From Albibacillus kandeliae (GTDB taxonomy: Bacteria; Pseudomonadota; Alphaproteobacteria; Rhodobacterales; Rhodobacteraceae), in NCBI RefSeq assembly GCF_003116585.1, contig NZ_QEHM01000007.1, forward strand, positions 248,001 through 312,000: 64,000 bases of DNA, written 5' to 3'. Within the stretch, counting starts at the first letter, position 1; every line of letters starts with the position of its first letter. This document shows, piece by piece, positions 42,911-51,539 of the stretch. The notes under the pieces were generated by a model. The model was given only the letters and a program-made list of their open reading frames with translations. It was not told where the DNA came from and did no database searches. Both the position numbers and the translations under genes were made by a program.

Positions 42911-43783
42911 TCAGGCCTTGTCTTCGTAGCGACGGCCATTCTCGATCATGGTCGGCGTGCCGATCCGCTGGTTCAGACCGTCAAAGTCGAACATCCGCTC
43001 GCGGAAGGCCACGTTGGATCCGGTCCCGAGCAGGCTGGCGTAATATTCCTCGGCCGTCCGTGCGAGCGCACGTACGATCCCGCCCGGGAAGATCACCAGC
43101 GAGTAGCCGAGGTCCTGCAACTGCTCCGGCGGCACCATCGGTGTCGCCCCGCCCTCGACCATATTCGCCATGAGCGGTACGCGGCTGCCGAGAATTTCAC
43201 CGACCTTTCGAAGCTGGTCCAGGCTGCGCGGCGCCTCGATGAAGAGCGCGTCGGCCCCGGCCTCGATATAGGCAGCCCCCCGTTCCAACGCGGCATCAAA
43301 CCCCTCGACGGCAATCGCATCGGTCCGACCGATGATCAGCGTCTCCTCCGAGGCCCTCGCATCCGCCATCGCCCGGATCTTGCCGCACATCTCGCTTGTC
43401 GGGATCAGCGACTTGTCCGAGAGGTGACCGCATCGCTTGGGATAGGTCTGGTCCTCGACCTGCAGCGCCGAGGCGCCCGCCCGCTCATATATCCGCATGG
43501 TTCGCTGCGCGTTCAGCGCATTTCCGAACCCGGTGTCGGCGTCGATCACGATGGGCAGAGAAATCCGGTCCCGGATCAGCGCCAGCGTGTCCGCCATCTC
43601 GGTCATCGTGGACAGGCCGATGTCGGGCATTCCAAGGCGCGTGTAGGCGACTGCCGCACCGGAGAGATAGACGGCCTTGAACCCCGCCTTTTCAGCTATG
43701 GAAGCGGTGAGGGCATCGAAGACGCCCGGCGCCAGAAGGATTTCGGGTGCTGCAAGCAGTTCGCGCAGGCTGGGACCGCTCAT
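42911..43783 (-). CDS. Isocitrate lyase/PEP mutase-family C-C lyase
   Basis: A 290-residue lyase. The signature K116-R117-C118-G119-H120 is complete, so this is a true lyase (2-methylisocitrate, 2,3-dimethylmalate or oxaloacetate type) and not PEP mutase. Mg2+ ligands D81, D83 and E110 are visible in PIVIDADTGFG and ALQVEDQ. SGAAVAYTRLGMPDIGLSTMTEM differs from PrpB and recalls dimethylmalate lyase. It would split a 2-hydroxy-succinate derivative into pyruvate or glyoxylate plus an acid. It lies in the operon between the isochorismatase-like (4-bp overlap) and aldolase genes. Confidence 0.9.
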   Translation of the reverse strand: MSGPSLRELLAAPEILLAPGVFDALTASIAEKAGFKAVYLSGAAVAYTRLGMPDIGLSTMTEMADTLALIRDRISLPIVIDADTGFGNALNAQRTMRIYERAGASALQVEDQTYPKRCGHLSDKSLIPTSEMCGKIRAMADARASEETLIIGRTDAIAVEGFDAALERGAAYIEAGADALFIEAPRSLDQLRKVGEILGSRVPLMANMVEGGATPMVPPEQLQDLGYSLVIFPGGIVRALARTAEEYYASLLGTGSNVAFRERMFDFDGLNQRIGTPTMIENGRRYEDKA

Positions 43784-44397
43784 GATGCCAACTCCTGTCG
43801 GGCGAGGAAGTCGGCGCAGGTCTCCTGCTCGACGACCGAGCCAAGCGAGACCAGCGTCGCGTCGTGCACGTCGCTCTTGAAGGCCCCGCAGCCGTCAGTC
43901 AGCAGGATGATCCTGTACCCGCGCATATGCGCATCGCGGACGGTCGAGGCGACGCCGCCGTTGGTGACGATGCCAGCCACCACCAGCGTGTCGATGCCCA
44001 ACCCCTTAAGAACATGTTCCATCCGGGTCTGGTAGAAGGCGGAATAGGCGACCTTCTCGATCTCCACGTCGGGCGGGAGAAGCTCATCCACGGCCTTGTT
44101 GCCCCAGGAGTCCGGGGCGAAGTCGCCTTCCTTCAGGAAGGGACGCAGCTCCTTCAGGTGCGGCGCGATCAGGAAGGGGCGCCCCCGCACATGCTCGATG
44201 GTGAACTGGACCGAGACAAAGACCCCGCCCTTGTCGCGAAGGGCAGGCAGGATCGGCGCCACGCGCCCCGGCAGCGCGGCGAGTTCCGGTGTGCCCTGCC
44301 CGGCGCGGCCATAGGCGCCATCGGGATGCAGGAAGTCGTTGGTAAGGTCGATTGTCACCAGCGCGGTTTTCGCCGGATCGATTGGTCCGCCGCTCAT
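43780..44397 (-). CDS. Isochorismatase-superfamily protein with Gly in place of the catalytic Cys
   Basis: A 205-residue cysteine-hydrolase-fold protein. D17 (VTIDLTNDF) and K115 (EKVAYSAF) are kept, but the nucleophile position in T-N-x-C-V is G148 (GIVTNGGVAST). True isochorismatases such as PhzD also have Gly there and cleave a vinyl ether without covalent catalysis. Nicotinamidase, biuret hydrolase and maleamate hydrolase have Cys and use it. So amide hydrolysis by the usual mechanism is excluded. It overlaps both neighbours (HyuA and the lyase) by 4 bp. Confidence 0.88.
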   Translation of the reverse strand: MSGGPIDPAKTALVTIDLTNDFLHPDGAYGRAGQGTPELAALPGRVAPILPALRDKGGVFVSVQFTIEHVRGRPFLIAPHLKELRPFLKEGDFAPDSWGNKAVDELLPPDVEIEKVAYSAFYQTRMEHVLKGLGIDTLVVAGIVTNGGVASTVRDAHMRGYRIILLTDGCGAFKSDVHDATLVSLGSVVEQETCADFLARQELAS

Positions 44398-46463
44398 GCC
44401 TGTTCTCCCTTCTGTTCGATGATGATGTTGCCGTAGCTGTCAACAGTGGCGCTGAGCCAGGGTTCGACAAAGATCGTCGCATCGGGCTGCTCCAGCACCG
44501 CGGGTCCGTCGACCCGCGCCCCGACGGGCAATTCGAGCCGTGCCACGATGCGCGCCTCTTCCCACTGGCCCCGCACGAAAACAGGTCGTGATCCGCGCTC
44601 GGCGGCTTCGACAGTGGCGTCCTTGGCCGGGGCAAGGCGGGCAAGGTCGAACTTGGGCCGCTTGCCGATAACCGAGGATCGCAGGTTCAGCACCCGGATA
44701 CCCGATTTCAGAAGCCGCCCGTACAGCCCGCGATAGCTGGCCTCGAACGCTTCGCGAACGGCTTCCCGCGTCGGAGCCTGCACACGGCCATTCTCGACCT
44801 TGACCGTGATCGGCACCGACACCGTGTGGGTCTGGCCGATGTAGGCCATGTCGAGCTCGAAACGCTCCTCGCGGGAGGCGAACTCGGATCCGGCGCTTTC
44901 CAGCACCATCTGGCCCTCGTCGAAATGGGTCTGCATGTGGTCGGCCAGACCGGGCAGATCGAGCGCGTCGAGCGTGGCGTTGACGGTTTGCACGAAATCC
45001 TGCCGCATGTCGGCAATCACGCAGCCCATTGCCGAGGTGACGCCCGGAAAGCGCGGGATCAGCGCGCGCCCGATGCCCACCTCGTCGATCATCGCCCCGG
45101 CATGCAGGGCTCCGCCGCCGCCGAAGGGCATGTAGGCGAACTTGGCCGGATCGTGCCCGCGTTCGATGCTGACCAGCCGGATCGCGCCCGCCATGCGCGA
45201 GTTGGCAACCCGCACGATGGCCTCCGCCGCCTCCATCACCCCAAGCCCGAGAGGCTTGGCGACGTGTTCCTCGATCGCGACCTTGGCCGCCTCGAGGTCC
45301 AGTGCGCCCAGTCCCTTGCCGAGCGGCCGCGTCGCGTCGATCCGGCCCAGCACGATGTTCGCGTCGGTCACCGTGGGACGGGTATTGCCGCGCCCGTAGG
45401 CGACCGGCCCCGGGTTCGACCCGGCGCTTTCCGGCCCGATGGTCAGCAGACCGCCCGCATCGACCGACGCGATGGAACCGCCGCCCGCGCCGATGGTCGC
45501 AATCTCGATCATCGGGGTCCGGACCACCATTCCGAAGTCAATCGAGGTCTGGGGCGAGACGACGGTCTCGCCACCCACGATCATCGAGACGTCAAAGCTG
45601 GTCCCGCCCATGTCGCCGGTGATCAGGTTGGCATAGCCAGCCGTCTCGGCGATGTAGCCTGCAGCAATCACCCCTGCGGAGGGGCCGGACAGCGCTGTTC
45701 GCACCGGACGCTTGCAGGCGGTGTCGACCGACATCACCCCGCCGTTCGACTGCACGATCATGAATTCGCCACCGAAACCGCCACCCTTCAGCGCTGTTTC
45801 CAGCCGCGCGAGGTAGCCCGCGACCTCGGGCTGAAGATAGCCGTTCAGCGCGGTCGTCGAGAACCGCTCGAACTCGCGGATCTCGGGCAGAATCTCGGAG
45901 GACGCGGCGACGTGCGGGTTGTGCCAGACGGCGCGCAACGCCTCCACCGCGGCCTGCTCGTTGACCGGGTTCGCATATGCGTTGACGAAAAGCACCACGA
46001 CCGCCTCGCAGCCCTGCGCCTGCAGAGCCTTCGCCGCGTCGCGGACCGCGTCGAGATCGACCGGCTGATCGACCGTCCCGTCGGCAAGCACGCGCTCCGA
46101 AACCTCCAGGCGCAGGTCGCGCGGAACAACAGGCGTGAAGTCCCCGCGCAGCCCCCAGGTGCGGGGCCGGTCGCGGCGGCGCATCTCCAGCACGTCACGG
46201 AAGCCCGCGGTGGTGATCACCCCGGTTCTTGCACCCTTGCGTTCCAGCAGCGCGTTCGTCCCGGCCGTGGTGCCGTGCACCAGCGAACGGATCCGGCCCA
46301 TGTCTGGCTGGGCGGCGCGGATGCCGTCGAGAAACCCGCCGGACTGGTCCGGGCGCGTGGTCGGCACCTTGGCGACGGCGGTTTCCCCGGTCCCCAGGTC
46401 CAGCGAGAAGACGTCCGTGAAGGTCCCGCCGACATCGACTCCGATGATGCTCCCGAGGCTCAT
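44394..46463 (-). CDS. hyuA: Hydantoinase/oxoprolinase subunit A (HyuA)
   Basis: A 689-residue HyuA-type subunit. The N-terminal hydantoinase/oxoprolinase domain contains GVDVGGTFTDVFSLD, an ATP-binding motif of the actin-like fold, and the middle shows GDMGGTSFDVSMIVGG and GAGGGSIASVD, the family hallmarks. Together with HyuB it performs ATP-dependent cleavage of a lactam ring (N-methylhydantoin, 5-oxoproline) or, in acetone carboxylase relatives, carboxylation. The start at 46463 overlaps the HyuB stop. Which activity applies here is not shown by sequence. Confidence 0.93.
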   Translation of the reverse strand: MSLGSIIGVDVGGTFTDVFSLDLGTGETAVAKVPTTRPDQSGGFLDGIRAAQPDMGRIRSLVHGTTAGTNALLERKGARTGVITTAGFRDVLEMRRRDRPRTWGLRGDFTPVVPRDLRLEVSERVLADGTVDQPVDLDAVRDAAKALQAQGCEAVVVLFVNAYANPVNEQAAVEALRAVWHNPHVAASSEILPEIREFERFSTTALNGYLQPEVAGYLARLETALKGGGFGGEFMIVQSNGGVMSVDTACKRPVRTALSGPSAGVIAAGYIAETAGYANLITGDMGGTSFDVSMIVGGETVVSPQTSIDFGMVVRTPMIEIATIGAGGGSIASVDAGGLLTIGPESAGSNPGPVAYGRGNTRPTVTDANIVLGRIDATRPLGKGLGALDLEAAKVAIEEHVAKPLGLGVMEAAEAIVRVANSRMAGAIRLVSIERGHDPAKFAYMPFGGGGALHAGAMIDEVGIGRALIPRFPGVTSAMGCVIADMRQDFVQTVNATLDALDLPGLADHMQTHFDEGQMVLESAGSEFASREERFELDMAYIGQTHTVSVPITVKVENGRVQAPTREAVREAFEASYRGLYGRLLKSGIRVLNLRSSVIGKRPKFDLARLAPAKDATVEAAERGSRPVFVRGQWEEARIVARLELPVGARVDGPAVLEQPDATIFVEPWLSATVDSYGNIIIEQKGEQA

Positions 46464-48214
46464 TCCGCGTTCCCTCTCCAGGCATTTCCATAGGCTGCGT
46501 CGGCCTGATCGGCCGACAGGTATCCAAGCGCCACGTCACGGGCGACCTCAGCCGCCGGACGCTCCGAGGCCGGGCCGTAGCCGCCGCCGCCGGGGCTTTG
46601 CAGGCGCACTTTCTGCCCCTGTTTCAGGACGATCCCGCGCATCTTCGAGGTCATCGGGGGCTGGTGCCAGCCATCGTCCTGTTCGTAGTCGAAGCGGTTC
46701 ACCGCGGCACCGCCGCCCCCCGCAACACCCTTGGGTGGGAACTTGCCCCGCTCGCCGAAGAAGAAGGCCTCGGCCCCGTTCTCTTCCAGCACCTCGATCT
46801 CGTAGACCGCGCCAAGCCCGCCGCGGTGCTTACCCACACCGGCGGACCCTTCCCGCAGCGCCCATTGCCGGAACGCCACAGGGTAAGCCGCCTCGAGGAT
46901 CTCCACCGGCGGGATCGTCGCCATCGAAATCGGAGCCGACCCGTGGTTCAGCCCGTTGCCTTCGGGTGTGCCGCCGTGACCGCCCCCGTAGAAGCTGAAC
47001 ATGACCCAGCGCTGCCCGTTCGATTTCTTACCGGCGATGGAGAGCGCATTGATCGTGCCATAGGCATTGGCCACCACACGGTCCGGCGCGGCCTGCGACG
47101 CGGCCGAGAAGATCACGTCGATCATCCGCAGGATGGTCTCGGTATAGCCGCCCGTCGGGGCCGGGAACTCGGCCGACAGCAGGCTGTGCTCGGGCACCTT
47201 GATGTCGATGGGTTTCATCACCCCGGCGTTGGCCGGCAGCGACGGGAAGATATGCTTGATCGCCACGTAGACACAGGCGATCGAGGTCGGCAGGGCAATG
47301 TTGATCGGTCCCGCCACCTGCGGCGCGCAACCGGTGAAATCCAGGCTCAGCCTGTCACCCTTCACCTCCAGAGCCACCTTGATTGGCAGCGGCACGTCGG
47401 TGATGCCGTCGTTGTCGAGGTAGTCGATCGCCTCCCAGCGGCCATCTGGCAGCGCCTCCACCTCGCGCCGCAGCAGCGTTTCGGCCCGGATGGCGAGCGC
47501 CGCCAGCGCCTCGTTCACCGTGTCGCCGCCGTATTCGTCGAGCAGCGCGTCAAGCCGCTTGATCCCGAGATCAAGCGCGCCGAGCTGGCCGTTCACGTCG
47601 CCCTCGGCGGATTGCGGCAGGCGGGTGTTGCGCAGGATGATGTCGAGGATGTCGGTCCGCAGTTCGCCCTCGGCCATCAGCTTGACGGGCGGCAGGACAA
47701 CCGCCTCCTGAAATACCTCGGTGGCCGCCGGGTTGTAGTTGCCGGGCACCGCGCCGCCCACGTCGTGCCAGTGGCCAACGGAGGCGAGCCAACAGAACAG
47801 CTTGCCCTCCCGGAAGTAGGGACGCACCAGCCGCATATCAGACAGGTGGGTGCCGCCGATGTGGGCGTCGTTGAAGATCCAGACGTCACCGTCCTTGGGC
47901 CCGCCGGACTCGGCCGCCTTGTCGATGACCGCCTTCACGGCAAAGGCCATCACACCGACGAAGATCGGCAGGCCGTTCTTGCCCTGCACCATCGTTTCGC
48001 CGGTTTCGGCGTGGTAGATACCGTGGCTTGCGTCGTGGGCTTCTGCAATGATCGGATTGAAGGCCGAGCGGAACAGCGTCGCATCCATCTCGTCGGCGAT
48101 CTGCTCCATCCGCCCCGCGAGGATCGCGAGGGTGATGGGGTCGACCCCCTGCTCCGGCCCGCGCGCCTTTTCCGTTCTGTCCACGGCCTCTCCGGCCGTA
48201 CCGACATGCGCCAT
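46460..48214 (-). CDS. hyuB: Hydantoinase/oxoprolinase subunit B (HyuB)
   Basis: A 584-residue HyuB-type subunit. VDPITLAILAGRMEQIADEMDATLFRSAFN is the standard opening, followed by DVWIFNDAHIGGTHLSDMRL and the Gly-rich C-terminal GVAGGGGAAVNRF. The ATG at 48214 has GGGAG upstream; a TTG directly before it is unlikely. It is the first gene of the minus-strand catabolic operon and divergent from the GntR/LeuCD operon. It forms the catalytic complex with HyuA and requires ATP and Mg2+. Confidence 0.93.
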   Translation of the reverse strand: MAHVGTAGEAVDRTEKARGPEQGVDPITLAILAGRMEQIADEMDATLFRSAFNPIIAEAHDASHGIYHAETGETMVQGKNGLPIFVGVMAFAVKAVIDKAAESGGPKDGDVWIFNDAHIGGTHLSDMRLVRPYFREGKLFCWLASVGHWHDVGGAVPGNYNPAATEVFQEAVVLPPVKLMAEGELRTDILDIILRNTRLPQSAEGDVNGQLGALDLGIKRLDALLDEYGGDTVNEALAALAIRAETLLRREVEALPDGRWEAIDYLDNDGITDVPLPIKVALEVKGDRLSLDFTGCAPQVAGPINIALPTSIACVYVAIKHIFPSLPANAGVMKPIDIKVPEHSLLSAEFPAPTGGYTETILRMIDVIFSAASQAAPDRVVANAYGTINALSIAGKKSNGQRWVMFSFYGGGHGGTPEGNGLNHGSAPISMATIPPVEILEAAYPVAFRQWALREGSAGVGKHRGGLGAVYEIEVLEENGAEAFFFGERGKFPPKGVAGGGGAAVNRFDYEQDDGWHQPPMTSKMRGIVLKQGQKVRLQSPGGGGYGPASERPAAEVARDVALGYLSADQADAAYGNAWRGNAE

Positions 48215-48260
48215 CAACGCGACTCCCTGCTTTTTGTCATTGATCAGCCTACAGGCTTCC

Positions 48261-48278
48261 TGTATCTTTTAAAATACA
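48261..48278. promoter_or_regulatory. Candidate GntR/UTRA operator
   Basis: TGTATCTTTTAAAATACA is an 18-bp near-palindrome (TGTAT...ATACA) in the AT-rich divergent gap between hyuB and the GntR gene. It overlaps a second dyad, TACAGG-CTT-CCTGTA (48250-48264). Both suit a dimeric repressor controlling both operons. Confidence 0.5.
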
Positions 48279-48386
48279 AATTTCTGATTTTCAACTCAGG
48301 ATATTCGCTGGTGGCAAAAGTACAGAATAGTTGCATGATGTGTCATCAGACCGCTGCGACGGATACATAGGCAGGAAAGGCATTTC

Positions 48387-49181
48387 ATGACGGTACAGAA
48401 CGGAGCCGCAGCCCCGGAAGGCGGGAAGGCAAGACGCATCTACCTGCTTCTTCGCGACGAGATCCTCGGCGGGACCCACGCCCCCGGAGAGGCGCTTCCC
48501 GGTGAGCTCCGACTGGCCGAGAGTCATGGCGTCTCGCGCGTGACCATTCGCAGGGCGCTGGATGCGCTGGTCGGCGACGGCCTTGTCGAGCGGCGTGCCG
48601 GCAGCGGCACGGTCGTGCGCCAGCCGAGTTCGACGCCGGTCCAGCTCAAGGCCGATTTCGCGACCCTTATGCCCCAGCTCGAACGGATGGCCGCCGAGAC
48701 CACGGCGCGGCTCCTGTCCTTTGCCTATGTCTCGCCACCGCAACAGGTCGGCAAGGCGCTGAACCTCGGTCCCGACGAGAAGGTGCAGCGCGCGGTTCGG
48801 CTTCGCCGCGCCCACGACAAGGCCTTCTCGCACCTTACCACCTACGTTCCCGAGCGCATCGCCGAGAGCTACTCCGAGGCCGACCTCGCCAGTACGCCGC
48901 TGTTCCGCCTGCTGGAACGCAAGGGTGTGCGGGTCGATCATGCGCGCCAGACCGTGTCGGCCGTGCTGGCGACCCCGGAAACCGCCGAACCGCTGGAAAC
49001 GACCGTTGGGGCCGCGCTGATCTCGCTGACCCGGGTGGTCTATGACGCCAGCGGCGACGGAATCGAATACCTCTACGCCCTGTACCGCCCGGACCGGTTC
49101 CAGCTCGAGATGCTGCTCAACCGGGTCGGCGGCAACGACGACCGGCACTGGGCGCCGGTGCTCAGCGAGACGACTCAATGA
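48387..49181 (+). CDS. GntR-family regulator with UTRA domain
   Basis: A 264-residue HutC-type regulator: winged helix at about residues 15-80 (LPGELRLAESHGVSRVTIRRALDALVGDG) and UTRA effector domain at about 100-250 ending in YLYALYRPDRFQLEM. Its TGA overlaps the ATG of leuC, so regulator and dehydratase are co-expressed. That strongly suggests it responds to a metabolite of this pathway and not to leucine. It probably also controls the divergent hyuBA operon through the dyads at 48250-48278. AGGAAAGG precedes the ATG. Confidence 0.92.
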   Translation: MTVQNGAAAPEGGKARRIYLLLRDEILGGTHAPGEALPGELRLAESHGVSRVTIRRALDALVGDGLVERRAGSGTVVRQPSSTPVQLKADFATLMPQLERMAAETTARLLSFAYVSPPQQVGKALNLGPDEKVQRAVRLRRAHDKAFSHLTTYVPERIAESYSEADLASTPLFRLLERKGVRVDHARQTVSAVLATPETAEPLETTVGAALISLTRVVYDASGDGIEYLYALYRPDRFQLEMLLNRVGGNDDRHWAPVLSETTQ

Positions 49182-50575
49182 CCCCACGGACGATGCTCGA
49201 CAAGCTCTGGGACAGCCACGAGATCCTGACGCGCGAGGATGGCGCGTCACTTCTGTGGGTGGACCGGCATTTCGTGCATGAAGGCTCGCACCACGCCTTC
49301 GCCAAGATCGCCGAGCGCGGCATGAAGGTCCGCCATCCCGAGCTGACTTTCGGCGTGGCCGATCACTACGTTCCGACCCACGGCACCGCCGCTTCGCCCG
49401 ATATCGCCCGGATGATCCGGACGCTGTCCGAGAACACCGCCCGGCATGGTATCGAGCTGTTCGGCGTCGGTGACCCGCGTCAGGGCATCGTCCATGTCTC
49501 CGGCCCCGAACAGGGTGTCACGCTGCCCGGCCTGCTGATCGTTTGCGGCGACAGTCACACGGCAACGCACGGCGCGCTGGGGGCCTACAGCTTTGGCATC
49601 GGCGCGACCGAGGTGGCGCATGTGCTGGCCACGCAGACCATCTGGCAGAATAAACCCCGCCGGATGCGATTGGCCGTCGAAGGCGAACTTGCTCCCGGGG
49701 TGGGCGCAAAGGACATTGCCCTGAACTGGATCTCGCTGCTCGGGGCAGACGGGGCACGGGGCCACGCCATCGAGTACACCGGATCGGCCGTGCGCGGCCT
49801 CAGCGTCGAAGGCCGCCTCACGCTCTGCAACCTCTCCATCGAGGGTGGCGCGCGCAGCGGCATGGTGCCCCCCGACGAGGTGACGCTGGCGTGGATCAAG
49901 GGCCGCCCCTACGCCCCATCCGGCGCTCAATGGGCGCGTGCCTGCGACAGCTTCCTCGCGCTCGCCCCGGATGCAGGCGCCGAATACGACCGCGAGGCCA
50001 CGCTCGACGCCGCCGAGATCGCCCCAATCGTGACATGGGGCACCAGCCCGGAAGAGGCCCTGCCGATCACCGGTCGTGTCCCCGACCCGGCGCGGGCGCG
50101 GACCGAAGCCGAGGCCAAGCGGATTTCGGACTCGCTGGACTACATGGGCCTGAAACCGGGTCAGTCGCTCACGGATACGCAGGTGGACCAGATTTTCATC
50201 GGCTCCTGCACCAATGGCCGCATCGAGGACCTGCGCAGCGCCGCCGCCGTTCTGCGTGGCCGCAAGGCCGTTGTCCCCGGCCTGATCTCGCCCGGCTCGG
50301 CACAGATCAAACAGCAGGCCGAGGCCGAGGGGCTCGACAAGATCTTCACCGAGGCCGGTCTCGAATGGGTCGACTCCGGCTGCTCCATGTGCGTCGGCAT
50401 GAATGGTGACCTCGTTGCCGCGGGCAAGCGCTGCGCCTCCACCACCAACCGCAATTTCCGGGGTCGGCAAGGCAAGGGCGCACGTACGCACCTGATGAGC
50501 CCCGCCATGGCCGCCGCCGCAGCTGTCACCGGCCACCTCACCGATGCCCGCCCCCTGCTGGAGGGACGTCTCTGA
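49178..50575 (+). CDS. leuC: 3-isopropylmalate dehydratase large subunit-type hydro-lyase (LeuC-like)
   Basis: A 465-residue aconitase-superfamily large subunit. The [4Fe-4S] cluster ligands are C344 (GSCTNGRIED), C402 and C405 (SGCSMCVG). Substrate residues cluster around VADHYVPTHG and GDSHTATHGALG. It hydrates or isomerises a maleate/malate-type acid together with LeuD. Being coupled to a local GntR regulator inside a catabolic block, it is more probably a dedicated hydratase for a substituted maleate (citraconate, dimethylmaleate or isopropylmaleate-like) than the leucine biosynthesis enzyme. Confidence 0.93.
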   Translation: MTPRTMLDKLWDSHEILTREDGASLLWVDRHFVHEGSHHAFAKIAERGMKVRHPELTFGVADHYVPTHGTAASPDIARMIRTLSENTARHGIELFGVGDPRQGIVHVSGPEQGVTLPGLLIVCGDSHTATHGALGAYSFGIGATEVAHVLATQTIWQNKPRRMRLAVEGELAPGVGAKDIALNWISLLGADGARGHAIEYTGSAVRGLSVEGRLTLCNLSIEGGARSGMVPPDEVTLAWIKGRPYAPSGAQWARACDSFLALAPDAGAEYDREATLDAAEIAPIVTWGTSPEEALPITGRVPDPARARTEAEAKRISDSLDYMGLKPGQSLTDTQVDQIFIGSCTNGRIEDLRSAAAVLRGRKAVVPGLISPGSAQIKQQAEAEGLDKIFTEAGLEWVDSGCSMCVGMNGDLVAAGKRCASTTNRNFRGRQGKGARTHLMSPAMAAAAAVTGHLTDARPLLEGRL

Positions 50576-51186
50576 TGACCGGCTGGACAAGGATCGAAGG
50601 CCGCGCCACTGCCCTGCCCGTCGAGAACATCGATACCGACCAGTTGATCCCCGCGCGGTTCATGTCGACGCCGCGCTCGGAAGGATATGGCGACTTCCTG
50701 CTCTACGACATGCGCCACGGGGACGACGGCCAGCCCGACCCGGAGTTTGCCCTGAACCGGCCCGAGGCCAAGGGCGCGCGCATCCTGATCACCCGTCGCA
50801 ACTTTGGCGCGGGCTCCTCGCGCGAGGCGGCCGTCTACGCGCTGGTCGACGCCGGGATCCAGGTGGTGATCGCCCCGAGCTTTGGCGATATCTTCTCGTC
50901 GAATGCCATCAACAACGGCCTGCTTCCCGCTCGTCTTGATGCCGAGGTGGTGGAGGTGTTGCTCGCCGCCTGCGCGGTGGACCTGACCGTCGATCTGGAG
51001 AGCCTCATGATCACCGGGCCGGGGGTGAGCTTTGCGTTCGAGCTGGACCCGGTCTGGCGGCAGAAGCTGATCAACGGCTGGGACGACATCGACCTGACGC
51101 TGGCCCATGCGGATGAGATCGCGGCCTTTGCCGAGGATCGGAAAGAGCGTGCGCCCTGGGTCTGGCCCGCCCCGGTTCAGGGCTGA
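50575..51186 (+). CDS. leuD: 3-isopropylmalate dehydratase small subunit-type (LeuD-like)
   Basis: A 203-residue swivelling subunit. NIDTDQLIPARFM is the family signature, and NFGAGSSREAAVYALVDAGI carries the catalytic Ser/Arg loop that distinguishes LeuD from aconitase partners. It shares 1 bp with leuC (TGATG). It completes the cluster enzyme, since small-subunit residues set the substrate side chain. Its 3' end overlaps the convergent SnoaL-like gene by 10 bp. Confidence 0.93.
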   Translation: MTGWTRIEGRATALPVENIDTDQLIPARFMSTPRSEGYGDFLLYDMRHGDDGQPDPEFALNRPEAKGARILITRRNFGAGSSREAAVYALVDAGIQVVIAPSFGDIFSSNAINNGLLPARLDAEVVEVLLAACAVDLTVDLESLMITGPGVSFAFELDPVWRQKLINGWDDIDLTLAHADEIAAFAEDRKERAPWVWPAPVQG

Positions 51187-51539
51187 CCGGCGCGCCGCTC
51201 CGCCATGTCGTTCCAGACCTCCTGACGCTGGATCAGGCCGTTCTCGAGCTCGAACCGGTCGATAAACCGAATACCCGAGAAAACTTCGCCGTCGGGCCAT
51301 TCACCCTCCAGCGTGCCGCTGACATAAACAGCATTGCCCGCCGTATCGGTACGGGCGATGACCTTGGTAATCCTGCGATAGCGCGGCTTCGACCAAGCGA
51401 AGAGCTCGGCCAGGACACGAAATTCGACACCGCCGGGAAAGATCATCCGGACATCGGGCGCCAGCAGCGCCGCCGCCTGATCCACCTCGCCCTCGGCCAG
51501 GTGCCCGAGGAACGCGAGTGCCGTCTCCGCCGGGCTCAC
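51177..51539 (-). CDS. NTF2/SnoaL-like domain protein
   Basis: A 120-residue cone-shaped NTF2-fold protein starting at the GTG 51539, which overlaps the TGA of the upstream AhpD-like gene (GTGA) and has GGAGAG upstream; a longer frame has no likeness. Features are ETALAFLGHLAEGEVDQAAALLAPDVRMIFPGG and VSGTLEGEWPDGEVFSGIRFIDRFELENGLI. Such proteins include ketosteroid isomerase-like and SnoaL cyclases but also many non-catalytic ones. It is the last gene of the long 62.5-51.2 kb operon. Confidence 0.85.
   Translation of the reverse strand: MSPAETALAFLGHLAEGEVDQAAALLAPDVRMIFPGGVEFRVLAELFAWSKPRYRRITKVIARTDTAGNAVYVSGTLEGEWPDGEVFSGIRFIDRFELENGLIQRQEVWNDMAERRAGQP

Noticed and set aside
43780-44397. 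Maleamate amidohydrolase or biuret hydrolase
   Set aside because: The nucleophilic Cys is replaced by Gly148.
49178-51186. leuCD as the leucine biosynthesis enzyme
   Set aside because: Possible, but coupling to a GntR/UTRA gene and the surrounding degradative operons make a catabolic copy more likely; not decidable from the window alone.
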